Shown: positions 51,733 to 63,654 of the stretch, in pieces
Numbering within the stretch: position 1 is the first letter of the stretch
Layout: the number at the start of each line of letters is the position of its first letter
Position numbers and translations under genes: made by a program
DNA from: Marisa cornuarietis
Taxonomy: Eukaryota; Mollusca; Gastropoda; Architaenioglossa; Ampullariidae
Length of the DNA stretch: 64,000 bases
Assembly: GCA_004794655.1 (NCBI GenBank)
Contig: SMMW01000614.1
Coordinates: 5,168,501-5,232,500, forward strand
Direction of reading: 5' to 3'
Notes under the pieces: model-generated
Told to the model about the DNA's origin: nothing
Database searches by the model: none
The model's input: only the letters and a program-made list of their open reading frames with translations

Positions 51733-51788
51733 TTTGACAGAAAACGAAAGCGAAAGCCCTTCGTTTTTAGGGTTTGTTACGATTGGTC
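51726..51788 (-). promoter_or_regulatory. Promoter-like cluster: CCAAT, GAAA repeats, YY1-type site
   Basis: Minus strand: GACCAATC (51788-51782), CTTTCGCTTTCGTTTTC (51756-51740, the GAAANNGAAA pattern of IRF sites) and CAAAATGGCGG (51736-51726, YY1-like). It lies upstream of the KANK start exon. Function is inferred only from motifs. Confidence 0.4.
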
Positions 51789-51863
51789 ACTCCTATGATA
51801 GAGCAAAGAGGCAACGAATGACAGACACTGATCCAGTGAATGAAGGTCCGTGATCTACAGATA

Positions 51864-52783
51864 CACACTGCCGTCGGCGATTTGTGACTCTACAGGGAAA
51901 GAGAAAGACGGTGCAGAGTCATTCGAACTCATTGCACCAGACTGTAACCCTATCGTTACCTCGGAATTTGGAGGCGTGCGTAGGCGTCATGTGAGGGGTA
52001 TAAGTTCCGCTACCTACTGAGGACAAGCAGTGAGAACTACACCAGGCATACCATGCACAGATGGCTGCTTGCTTGCTTTGGCAGGAAAGTGTTTCCACCT
52101 ATACGCGATTTTGCATTATGAGGGGAGAGAAAGCGGGGAGGGGGTCTGGAAACCGGGGTACCAGGAGAAAAGCCCTGCAAACAGGTGACATACAGAGAGT
52201 GCCACGCATAGTTTTACTCTCAAGCGGGTAGCTCTACATCTCCGTGTAAGGCTCGCATAAACAGGTCGTACAACAGCGCAAGAGCAGCTCGCAGTCTTAC
52301 ACAGCATCATGGTATGAGGCGGGTAGGAGGCGGAGTGGGAGGCGGTTCATCGAGAAGTATCCCCCCCCCCCATCTGGGGCTGATAAACAGAGGCCTCAAT
52401 CCCGGACTATACAAGTGCCGTATCGCTGACAGGAGTCGTTCGATACAAAGCGAGGTAAATGAATTTCCCTTGCTGTAGAAGTCCTGGAATAAACAATGAC
52501 ACCTGCTTCGTACCCAAACGTTTCTTCTCAAAGTAACACTGCATTTTGTTCACAGTCCCAAACTTCGGTCATCGTCCCGCTTTATATATTGGGGCCCTAT
52601 AGTCTTTCCACATTAACTGTTAACTGTAAAGAAAATACCCAAGCCACACAGGTTCTGCTCGAGTATTCCCAGTCTCATTCTGTGGCACGAACACATGCAC
52701 GCGTAGCCCCTTCCTAACACCCCCGCCACTCTCACACACAATTACATACATAAAAATACAGCTACACACATAAACACAAACCA

Positions 52784-52815
<32 letters not shown>

Positions 52816-53609
52816 GCACGCATATACATACAAACATAAACACAATTACTCTCACATATAAATACAAACACCAAAAACACAAATAAACACACACACAAAC
52901 TCATAAATACACATACATACATAAACATGAACACACACTCACACACATAAACACACGCACGTGTGAAAATCCGACGTTATACAACGCGCCAGAAGAGCCG
53001 TCGCTTGCTTACTAATCATAGAAGATCGCCAGACGACTGACGTGAGTGTCGCAGAGACAAACATACACAACCCACCTCCTCTCCCTTGTGCTCACCTGCC
53101 GTACGCCACCTGTACAGATGCACGTAGTGGCGGTGCGGTCACGCGATAGGGTCCACACTTTTACAGTCAAGGTCCAACGCACGTCCGTCTGCACTCTGTA
53201 TTCATCGATAAACACCAACTTCCCTTTTCCCTCAAGTCTCTCGCTTCAACTCCGCACAATCTACTTTCGGGTCAAGTACAGGTTGAGTCAGAATTAACGC
53301 ATACTTTAATCTTTTCAGCCACACAGTCGTGTCACGGTTGACTGGGCATTACAAAAAAAAAGTCTGCTACTCTGCCAACGCAGTGATGACGTCACCTGTG
53401 ACAGTGTGTGCATGAACACTCTCCATCCATCTGCACACCACGTGACACAAGCTTCTTGATGTTAAGGCCCGCTCACACACATCGAGTCGGACAGCTTCGC
53501 TCGCTGCATCCGTTCTTCGAAGATTCTTCCCGGCCATAGAAATTCTCAATTTCCTAAAACTTTTGAAAACCATCCTTCCGAGTTCCCACTTTCTACGTCA
53601 TTTCATTTA
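51864..53609. other. No gene recognised; CA-rich stretch
   Basis: Non-coding by inspection of both strands. A long CA-rich low-complexity region runs 52690-52960 with a pure (CA)n core at about 52783-52809. Confidence 0.5.
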
Positions 53610-53703
53610 GCCAACGAAAGTGACTAATACAGTATGAACAGCCAATGAGAGTGGCTAATACAGTGTGAACGGCTAGTGAAAGTGGATAATACAGTATGAA
53701 CAG
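53610..53703. repeat. 31-bp tandem repeat, three copies
   Basis: Unit GCCAATGAGAGTGGCTAATA then CAGTATGAACA; three diverged copies. Confidence 0.8.
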
Positions 53704-54747
53704 CTTAACAGCCTGGTCCTGCACACGTGTTGCGGCAGCATGGTGAAAAGTAAATGCACACCGCCGTCTGACCTTTAACAGTGACAATGACATGCGATGA
53801 CAACGAGACGGCCACATCTGTCACAGGAGTGATGACATATGACGGAACATTTATTTGATGAAAACGGGACAGTTTCATTTGTTACTACAAAGCAAAAAAC
53901 AACCAAACAGGAATATGACCAGTTCACTGGGAAAGAGGAGGCCTGTAATCACAACCATGGTCTCCGATGACTAAATTACATCCACTCCTTCTGCACGTTG
54001 GTTTTTCGCTTTAGTTCTGATCTTCTAGAACCAATGGCAGCTATAGTTAGCATACAGTTCGTAGCGTGGACAATAATTTCTTCGCTAGCATCTGTCCTTT
54101 GGACATAATTTCCAGCACAGCATTGGAGGCCTAGCATCTATGGGACACCAGACCAGATAAGAGAGGCTTGCTATTCTTTGTCTTTTTGAAAGTGGATACC
54201 AACCACGATTCACGAAAACTGTAACAAAATGCGGCATTAGAAAAAAAAAACTGGCTAAGGACAATAGTAATGGGAAAAACCCCATGATACATTACGAGCA
54301 AAATAAACAATTGTGAGCACGGAAGTGAGTCCAGAATAGGGAAAATGAGAAAGTAAAACCCAAGCGACAGTAAAACTGTACACAATAGACATCAAGGCAA
54401 CAATACATGTCTCATCTACTGCCAAGGCATTTTGTGAACTTTGAACTGCCATACAAACTGCCCAGCGCAAATAAAGAACAAAATGAAACAGTTACTGATC
54501 TTTAAAACGACTTATCACCCCTTGAGTAAACAGTGTTAACCACGTCGACACTGACTGCTGGCTGCTGCAACGCACCCTCAGGGCAAGCTAAAAGGACTCC
54601 TAAAAACACACACACACACAACACCGCGGCACAACGGTCAGCCGACACCAGTCACATGACCAAAACACATTATCGTTGCACTAACACTATAATCGCCTGA
54701 CTAAACTGTTGAGTTTTAAAAAGACTTGGGGTTTAGGCCGGGTGGGA
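53704..54747. other. No gene recognised
   Basis: No coding similarity or clear repeat seen on either strand. Confidence 0.4.
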
Positions 54748-54915
54748 GGGGGAACTGGTGTTTTACGCCGAGCCAACAACTAAGGCTAGATCACGGCAAG
54801 GCAGCCAGCCCTGTAAACAGATGGCACATGCAGAGAAAGAACAGCGTGCACGAGACCGAGAGCTGAACCCGGGACAGCCAACCTTCACTGTATTGGTTTG
54901 GCCAGGTGGGAGGCT
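54748..54915 (-). repeat. tRNA-derived SINE with I/Nimb-LINE-like tail
   Basis: Minus strand: B box GGGTTCAGCT at 54870-54861, a short body, then tail GCCGTGATCTAGCCTTAGTT and GGCTCGGCGTAAAAC (54797-54758). The tail matches the last bases of the 6-kb LINE at 42862-42824. Confidence 0.72.
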
Positions 54916-55464
54916 TTCAGCTTTGTTATCCCCCGTCAACCCCGTGTGTACACCACGTCCTTGGACGATCGTAAATGTCTTTCAACTATCACCGTCCCCT
55001 TTCTCGCTTCGGCAGTTTATGCACCTCACGGCCGATGACAAACGGCTGCATGCGTCTGTGCTAAATATAAAAGGGCGCCCGAACTCAATAGGCAATGAGA
55101 TGCAATATTTGGCCAGACTCTCCCACACTACGGGTCCTGACACCCGAGGCCAAAGATTGTATACACTAAGATTGACCACTCAAGCGGGAAAGTGAAGTTG
55201 CGCGGATCCGTATGTGACCGCGACCACGCCCCCCTGTTCCGACGATCGGTGTTCACGCTAGGATACCGGGTGGGTCATGGTGCGCTGCGCCGAGTTGTCA
55301 CAACTCTCGAACTAAAGGTTTTCGATTGTTCTCTTTTCCGAAAGATGAAGAGAGGTGAGCTTAAGTATTTCGTTTCTTTAGTAGATTTAACAACTCGCAT
55401 TTATTTTTACGCTTTGTCACATATGCTGCTGCTTAGTAGTATCACTAATCTTGTGTTGTCATTT

Positions 55465-55716
55465 CCATAGATGTAAGAAGTGGGTGCAGAACTGCCAGCG
55501 AAGCGATCTGTTGGGCCAGCCGGCATCGTATTTGAATGCGAACTGTGCTATCTGCTCTGACCATTTTGAATCAAGCCAGTTCATGAACCCTTTGAACAAA
55601 CACTGCCGGCTGATCTGGTGTGCAGTTCCAACCATCTTTGATGTACCAAATCCACCAGCACCGCTTTCTCTTGACGCTGAACAACATCAGTACTCAGCGC
55701 ACTCCAGCGATTTCTG
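55465..55716 (+). pseudogene. THAP domain (C-terminal two thirds) of a P-type transposase
   Basis: After acceptor ATTTCCATAG the frame reads RCKKWVQNCQRSDL, LNANCAICSDHFESSQFMN and IWCAVPTIFDVP. The C-x2-H pair (CSDH), Trp, NCQR and AVPTIF are THAP zinc-finger hallmarks. The N-terminal C-x2-4-C pair should be on an earlier exon and was not found. A stop ends the frame at 55716. Confidence 0.72.
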
Positions 55717-56178
55717 ATGCCAGGTATGAGCAAAGAGAAAGATGTGAAATCTCCCAGTTTCCTTTTACCAACTCTGCAACTATCGATTACTGAGGACAAT
55801 ATTTTAACTTACATTTCTGGTTACATAGCTAAAAAGGTCCAAAAGAAAGTGTGTCCAGAATGTAGAGAAATCATTACTGGAAAACAAGAAGGAACTGTAA
55901 GAGAGACCCTGTTGTCAATTAAACAGGTACCTCATGCTAACTATGGGCTAGTAGTCCCAACATCTCAGCTGGTAACGTTGGTGGAGGAACTTGAAATTAT
56001 ATTCAGAAAATCTGAACAGTTCCTCCACATGGACCGAGTGAGAGCTCGATTTCTGAAATGTTTCGAACAAAAAATCGAGTTCGCTCATGTGTCCCTCCAG
56101 CAAATGCAAACCAGACAGTCTTGTTACTCAATTGTTTTTAAATATACGGCTGCACTTTGCACTGAAAGAAAACAATAG
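55717..56178 (+). pseudogene. C-terminal part of a THAP9/P-element-like transposase
   Basis: 153 codons. ITEDNILTYISGYIAKKVQ, CPECREII and HANYGLVVPTSQLVTLVEEL resemble the C-terminal domain of P-like transposases. The RNase H-like catalytic core between THAP and this part is missing, so the element is internally deleted. Terminal inverted repeats were not found. A derived host gene is possible but less likely. Confidence 0.6.
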
Positions 56179-57724
56179 ACATTTCTCTGCAGCCTCCTCA
56201 AGGAAAAATAGAAAAATGTTAAAACTGCAACGTCTGTAAATACACGTGTACATATTTTATATTTTTGCAAAGGCACTGGGTGTAAAGAGGTTTTAGATAT
56301 GTAACAACCATAATGTCTTCATGTTAACAAAATCTGCTCAATTAGAGTAACTTCCATAACCTATGCTAATGTACTTTAAACGTTTATTTTATTTTATTTT
56401 CTTGCTTTTCTTCTAAATTAGAAAAGTTGCACCTTCGAAATATGTTTTCAAGCTCTATTATCTGAAAAGTATGAAAGCATGCGCGCCTGTGTGTTTTGCC
56501 AGTACACGATGGTCAGAACAAAGGCGCGGCACGCCCGAGGCTAGCGATGTTTACTTCACGAAAGGGGGAGCAACCGTTTGCCCCATGACCGCCGCTTGGC
56601 TTCAACCTTTTATATACGAGTGGGCTATCTTAGTGTATACTATCTTTGCTCGAGGCAGACGCTGCTACTGAGCATGCCAAACAGCTGACGTCACAGTGTG
56701 TGCACAGCCGCTGTAATTTTAGCCCTGCTCGGGGAATCACGTGAATTGATCAACAAGAGGGGAGCTTGGATAAAGTGTGTGATCGGCGTTCTTTCCCCGT
56801 TCGTAGAAAAGTATCCTCAAAAGCTTGTCGTCCTATTTCTCTTGTCTAAGACAGATGACAGCAGTAAACTTACAAAAATAAAAAAGACCCGTATGTGAGT
56901 TCCGTTTCGTGTGAATGACATCACCACGGGCCGTAAGAGTCGTTTGACAACCTTCCAGTCGTTCTGATCGATAATGCAAATACGTAAGCAAGTACCTTGC
57001 GCTTCTGACCTAAGGACACGGTTGACTGGAGACAGTCCTCCACCTCAAACTCTACAAACAGCAGTCGGGCTGATCGGATCAAAGGAGTGTCTATTGTTTG
57101 GGGCACCGTTTCGGCGACAAACTAACTTCTGATATTCCCCCGTTCCCTCAAAACGCTGTCTGCTTGTTCATTGCTGGCCTCTCAAGAGAGTATTGCACAG
57201 CTGGAGTATTCTTCTTTGAGCTGCAAACCGACCTTGAACCTCAAAGACACGGGTCTACGGGCTGCATATTTCCACAACGCCCTCAAATGTGCCAAACCAA
57301 ACACACTACAGCCACCAAATGGGTGTATTTCCAAGCGCATCGCCAAACCAGCATGATTCAACTAAGAACACAAAACCTTCAGCTCCGAAGCGGAGCGAAC
57401 CAACAACTGCAGGCAATCTTTGTCCCTGCCGATCCCACCTGTGGCACTGCTGTGTGGGCACAGACTGTCACACCTCCAGCTGGTCTTGCATAAAACTACG
57501 TACTTTATTTACTTCACCATACACTTTAGTCGCCCCGAAAATGACTTTAATGGTTTACTACCTTGATCTTAAAAATCTGCATCCAAAGCCTAGCTCAAAG
57601 TTACAACCTACTACGACCTCGGCAGGCCACAAACTTGCGTGCGTGAACTCACACAAACAGTCTCAATGTAACGCAGTGAAGGCAGGTGTGTGTAATTACG
57701 ATGGAGCCCGACGCTTGTCCTGCC
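56179..57724. other. No gene recognised
   Basis: Open frames exist (for example 57098-57493 plus) but show no family similarity. A TATATA-like box near 56610 has no clear transcript. Confidence 0.35.
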
Positions 57725-57734
57725 GTCACGTGAC
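57725..57734. promoter_or_regulatory. Palindromic GTCACGTGAC (E-box / CLEAR-type) site
   Basis: Perfect 10-bp palindrome bound in animals by bHLH-zip factors (USF, TFEB/MITF family). It lies 27 bp before an ATG opening a 76-codon frame (57761-57991) of unknown identity. Confidence 0.35.
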
Positions 57735-58013
57735 AAATCGCATTCTTCTTTGCGTGCATCATGCCGTTTAGCAAGTTCCCCATTGGAGAGTCTCCAGAGC
57801 GGGCCTGCGACACGGTCCCACTGACGGTGGCCCATTTCCTGCAGGACCGTTCAACCAAAGAGCGTACCCTTTGGTTCAACCTACCCGAAACCAAGAACAC
57901 AGACTGCCGACACACCGATAGAAGATCTTCCGATCACCGCAGTGTCTACAGCGCACAGCAGACTTTGTCAGGGCTTCTGGACATCGTCTGAACGTTCCAA
58001 AAAGAATACCGTC

Positions 58014-58195
58014 TGACTACAGCTGGGAAGAAAATCTTAGAGACTACAGCTGAAAGGATTCCTACTCTGATCTACTCTGGCTACAGCCAAAGCCACCTGA
58101 GGCTACGGCTGCAAAGATCTCAGTTTCTTTTTTTATGACTGCAGCTGCAAGGACTCATCCTCTCACCTACTTTTTGTGCGGCTACAGCTGTACGG
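58014..58195. repeat. Irregular repeat of GGCTACAGCTGNAAGGAT
   Basis: Six degenerate copies of a 22-32 bp unit centred on ACTACAGCTG/GCTACAGCTG. Confidence 0.65.
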
Positions 58196-58659
58196 ATGTA
58201 TACTCCGACTTGTCTTCGCGCGTCAGAAGTGGGAGGGTCTTCTGACAACAAGGAAAATGAAATGGGAAACGAAGAAGAGGACGGGTGCATATTTTGTGAG
58301 AGGTGGAGGAAGAAAGTGTCAGCTTTTATAAACAATCGGGGTGACAAAGGCGCGGGTCGACGTTTGCTTTGTCTGCGATTAACACCCAGTCTGTAACAAG
58401 AGCATCTCAGGGCGTGCCGCCATACCGGTCTGAGACCTGATGTTGTAGTCACAGGATATGGCGCAACAACAGCAATCACGGTATTTGTGTGTGAGCTCCT
58501 GAATTAGCTCCAGGATTATTCACTGAACCACAGACTTCTGTGTTACCCGCGTCACCCCTGTCAGTCTGTTAAAAAGAAAAAGCTAGAAAGTGTAGGCACA
58601 TATACATATACTTATCACGTACGACACAAAATGGGCAAGTCGAAATGATACTCCAGGTT

Positions 58660-58785
58660 GGCTGGATTTTGACGCGGTCAGCAACTGAGGCCGTATCACG
58701 TTGCTTGTAAACATGTGCCACGTCCGAAGACAAGATCTGAACCTACAATCTACAATCTTGGCTTTGCCGCTGCACTACCCTACAT
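58660..58785 (-). repeat. Second SINE with I/Nimb-LINE-like tail
   Basis: Minus strand: TAGTGCAGCGG, B box GGTTCAGATC (58743-58734), then CGTGATACGGCCTCAGTTGC and TGACCGCGTC (58701-58665), again the LINE 3' tail, more diverged than in the copy at 54748. Confidence 0.62.
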
Positions 58786-61700
58786 ATTCACTATAAACAT
58801 ACACCCAGTGTGCCGCACTGAAAGTTTGACACGTACAGGACGGTAAGAACCAAACTGTCAAAATAATTTCAATAAATCAAAACAAAATCATCCTGACAGT
58901 TCTACCCAATAATATCAAAGACTTCGAATTGTTGAAAGACAAAATCGACAGGGTGTTTAACATGACAGTTTGTAGGGTTAAAGTGTTCTGCAGTGTATGA
59001 CTTAAGCCGCTAGCACAATCTGCACCACTGTCAGTGAAATGTCAAATGTTCGGCTGTACAGCTCTGGCCAAACAATTTCGTCCTTATTCTCAGTTTGCGC
59101 GTCATGTCATTCAGCCAGGTGACGCCAGCTCCAGGTGTTACCAGAAACTCCTAGGGCGTTAGATATTCTTCTTCGCGGCGTCTTTTCTTTGTTTAAATTG
59201 CGTTCACAAACTGAAAGGTTGGTGACCGCCGATAAAAGGTCAACACGCTTTGTCAGTTGCATGCTCATGCACAAAGTCCGTTGCACGAAGATCACAAAAG
59301 GGCAATGCAAATGACGAATAACTTTATAATCTCATTAAAGTGCTTATTTGTTTCGCGTCTAGACTAGTTGTAACGAAAATAAAAGAAAATTATGTACTTC
59401 ATCATGCACATGGACTTGGCACTTTTGTTCGGGTCAAGGGAAGAACAAAATGGCGGCTCGCTCGTGCGGTTTACTGATGGCCCGAAGTAAAACCGGCAAT
59501 CAAGGATTTGCATCAAGTTTATGATCTGTAGGTTTGAGCAAAGTACCAGATGTGGACATAAACACCATCATCTGCTGCAAGCAGCATTAACAACAAACAC
59601 ACTGTCTGGCTCTCGCCGCAAGGCAACGCCTTACTCTTGCTTCATAACTATGGACTCAGGACGATCCAGCTGAGAGGCTGGCCCTACATCCACATCCGTA
59701 AATGAGCTGGCCGTTTGGGGTAACATTGTGAAGGACAACTTGAAAGATTCCCTCAAATATCACACCTCCCTCGTCTGCCTTCCTAAGCATAATATGCCCT
59801 CTACCACATATATCACGAGCGCTTACACAGTGACCCTTGTCACGTGACGCCAGCTTGTCATGTGGTTCAGTTTCTTCGCTGCCACTGGTTCCACCGGCCT
59901 CACCACACACTCTTTCTCACACACCTGCATACATTCGCGTGCGCGTACGCACGCTGTGGGAGAATGGGCAAAGAAAGACACTTACTTGTTTGATTTCCAA
60001 GCGAATAAACAAACAAGACCGAAAATAATGAGGACTTGTTTGCTGATTAGCCACCAAAGCGCGTGTGATGCTAACTCAGGGCACTTGCCGCCTGAAAGCT
60101 GACGCTCCAAAACCTCTAACGAAAGTGTTTCTGTCAGTTGACAGCGTCAAAGATGCGAACAGGTGACTACCAATCATCTCCGGAAGATAGTGGTGACCAA
60201 CAAGACAAACGCCTCGTGTATCCAGGACTGATTCTAAACGCCCACCATCACCAGCACCTGCAGTAGCGAGATGCCCGGATGAGCAGCACCTCGTTTCAAG
60301 TGCCACGTCGCCCATGACATTTCAGAACGCCGAGACGGAATGTCAGGGCCCACGCACGAGGGGCGGGGTGGAGACGATGGCCTTTTCAAATAACAATCCC
60401 CCCCTTCCTGACAACCCACCCGCCACGACTCTTCAATTTCCATCTATCTCTGGTCGTCTAAACTTTAGCCCCTTAGATTATTGTGCTCACCTACCCACAG
60501 GAAGTCAAAACCAACAGGGGAAGTACAACCTCATTATAGGCCCAGAAAGGATATGCATCAAATGATACTTCCAAGTTTGCAGGAAGTAACCCTACCCCCT
60601 CTACCTACCTTCCCATCGGTCGCACTCACCCCACGCACACGCTGCAAGAGCTGCCGAATGAGGAACTAGAAACACTGCCTTCTGTGCGTCAAACACGTGT
60701 GGTTTTTTCGAGGCGCACGTGTCAAAAAATTATTTAACGGGGAATTAAAAATGGCAGTAAGCACCGTCACCTTCCTTGCAGCTGAAGCTAGTGTCTCAAG
60801 TAAACTGGTTTTTATGGATCTTTATGAACGTCACACGACTAGTTGGACAAAAAATAAGGCCACGTCGATCCTGCCTTGGGTACTCTGTAGCAAACATCGA
60901 TAAACAGACGCGAACTGTTGTGTGACATGAACCCACAACAGTTTTGTTCCCCATCACACACACATGCACACACACACGTCATCACTTGCGCGCAACACAC
61001 AACCTTTTCAACCCTCTGGGTTCTTCTGCCTGAGTTGTCCGACTATTCTAATTTTGACGTTTCGGCCTACTACAAGGAGCTGAACACCAGCAACGAATGT
61101 CGACAGCCAAACGATGGCTGCAAGATCCCCTATGTTCCTCGCTCCTCTCTCTCTCACCCCTCGTGCGCGTGTTCGTATGTTGGGGCGACTGAAGGTGAGC
61201 AATATTTTAAGTTCGCCAAAGCCGACTGGACTGTCTTTTCTTCTCTTGCAGTGACAAACCTAATATCCTCGTCATTTGTACGGAAAACTACACATTCTTA
61301 GTATCCGCCGGGATGTTAAAGGTTAACACGAGTCAAACCTGGAAATAAGTCTTGCCAGAATATTGTGTCAACATTAGTTTCTCATGCAGATTGATGACCT
61401 AAATCCTTGAAGACTCCCTCCGCCACAAACACGAAAGCATTGTTGTCAAAAGTTAGTCGGGAAGTCTCCCCAAAAAAACTACCAAGCGTAACACCGTTGC
61501 AAATGGAACCTCTGTCCTAACCTATGGTTTCAACTCAGGTGACCTTAGGGCGCACTTTAAACGCAACGAACTTTCTCGCCAAGGTGTCGCTGCTCTCAGT
61601 CGCCATGTGACCAACTGCTGAGTGGGGGTCTGGAAGGGGGTTGTCCACGTTCACGGCAGAGACACAGAATCAACAGACAGAATTCTCATCCGCCTTGTCG

Positions 61701-63603
61701 TCTGCTGCAAAGGGTGACATGCTTCTGTCCATACAGACTTCTGTTTCCTCTGTGTGCGTGTGCGCGCGCGCCCGTCTTGTCATTGCTAATGGTATGATTT
61801 ATTCAGGTCATCAGTTTCTTATTTTACCAAAATCATCCTAACCCTAATTAAGTCTTCTTTGGATGCGTGCGCACTGTCCAGTTTCTGGAAATTAACAAGC
61901 GAGTTGGTAGACAGAAAAACACTTTCAACAGAGTGTCGAACAGAGCAATACTGCATTTCATCAAATCACCTTTACAATAGAAATAAATCTCTCTCTCTCA
62001 AAAACAAAAAAAAAACAAACAAACCCTGACTCTCGTAACGGACAACAAGTCAGATCAAGAGCATGAGATGGAGCTGGGTGAAGCCCAACGGTGGGGGGGG
62101 GGTATAATCACCAACACGTAAAAACCAGCGGCCTTGCTTTCATGGCTGCACATTATCCATGTGTACTCGTCATCCCCCGGCCCCTCGCCCATCGTCACAA
62201 CCACAGCGCCACCCCACTCTCATATCCTCCACTCCTGTATCAACTGCGCTCGTCCCATCGTGGCACTCTCTGCCATTTGCAACAGCGGCACTGCGCGTTC
62301 TCACCATCAAATGCCACTTCCACGACCCTACTTCCCTCTGCGTTCACCTCTTTTCACCTACATCACCACCATTGTCCCAGTCATCCAGGACTCGGTGTGT
62401 CAGTCGCGTTTAGGGGAGGAAGGGAGTTTGGGGGATATAGCCCCCACACTTAGTTTTTACAGGCTGTTGCCAATAACAATACCGTTCACTTGTGGCTCTC
62501 CATAACGCTTGACGAGTAAATATATCGAACGAAACAATCGTTTACCAAGATGTAATTTATAGGCAGCAAGTTTGCTGTTAAGCCTGGCTGATTGCTTCAC
62601 AATTGTGGCATGCTCTTGAATGAATAAGCATCTCCTAAAACTGAAGAGAGAATGCAGATATAAGTAGATACGACAAAAAGGGGGGGGGGTAAACAGACAT
62701 GACAAGGCAGGCAAGAACTGAAAAATAGCGAAAGCGGAAACTCGTGCGAACTACAGAAGTATTTTCAGTAAGACTAAATAACTAGAGTATTCAAAATGAT
62801 ACATGAAAACGAGCAACCATTTCTGCAAAGGGAGAGTATTCTTACGCGCGCACCCCCACCCACTTCTCCCGATAATAGTGTTCTGTACACGTAGCGCTAA
62901 AGAGCTTGTTTCTGGCAACTTAAAATACACACACACACACACACACCAAACATTATATCACCGGTTATAGTACGTTGTACCAATTTCCCTTACTGACGTG
63001 CTCGATGTTTACAATGTCCCATAAGAAAAATAATTAAGCATTATATACGAACTAAGCATTCCTCGGGTGTCTCCAGAAATGTTATCTCCCCCCACCCACC
63101 ACCAAAAAAATTTATCAAAAACAGAATGTACGAAGGGGATTAGTACATATTAAATGCCATGACAACATTTTCCAGATTCCAGAAGATTTAGATTGAGCTT
63201 TAGATTGGTTCAATCTCTACATCCGGCCTAGTGTCACACTTCTGCAGGAGGCCCAGAGGACGCCAGTCGGTCCAGGCGCCGTAGAAGCGCGCCTAGCTAC
63301 CCGTGAAGATCATCGACCACCCGGACCATGACAGCTTTGTGACTATCAGGAGAAATGGTGCGACACCTTGTGGGGCCTGCAGACGATGCACCAGCTGTTG
63401 GTGCGCTGACCTAAGCCAAGGCCAGGGTTTTTCCTGCGCTTCAAGTTTCGTCTGACCATCGAAAAGAAAATGAGTCACAAGTGCACATGGTAACACCTTG
63501 CACCACCGCTCATTTGTTTCGCGGACCGGTAGCAGCCATCAACATATTACTGCACAGAACGTGACCAAGACTGCACTGCTCTTGGCAAATCTATCCCCCA
63601 TCC

Positions 63604-63605
<2 letters not shown>
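58786..63605. other. No gene recognised
   Basis: Several short open frames without similarity. A second GTCACGTGAC palindrome is at 59839-59848. At 59450 an ATGGCGG start (MAARSCGLLMAR) is followed by a GTAAAA donor and could be a first exon of a plus-strand gene lying beyond the window; unsupported otherwise. Confidence 0.3.

Positions 63606-63651
<46 letters not shown>
63606..63651. repeat. (TG)23 microsatellite
   Basis: Uninterrupted TG dinucleotide run. Confidence 0.98.

Positions 63652-63654
<3 letters not shown>

Larger units (their letters stand above)
51313..51863. repeat. Inverted repeat of about 30 bp enclosing a promoter-like block
   Basis: 51313-51342 and the complement of 51831-51863 share CACGGACCTTCATT, then ACTGGAT with a 1-bp indel, and TATCT outside. 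Spacing about 490 bp. Confidence 0.65.

Noticed and set aside
52620..52946. 108-codon minus-strand frame of V/C/M repeats
   Set aside because: Pure translation of a CA-rich low-complexity tract.
59839..59848. Second GTCACGTGAC palindrome as evidence of a lysosomal-gene promoter
   Set aside because: No gene can be identified beside it; several plain CACGTG sites occur in this GC-richer region, so a chance site is plausible.
62091..62505. Overlapping plus-strand open frames of 84-123 codons
   Set aside because: Pyrimidine-rich low-complexity sequence open in all three frames; no protein character or splice support.
63241..63500. Possible Cys-rich coding stretch (DHPDHDSFVTIRRNG, PCGACRRCTSC)
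   Set aside because: Suggestive of a retroelement Cys motif but too short and interrupted by stops to assign.
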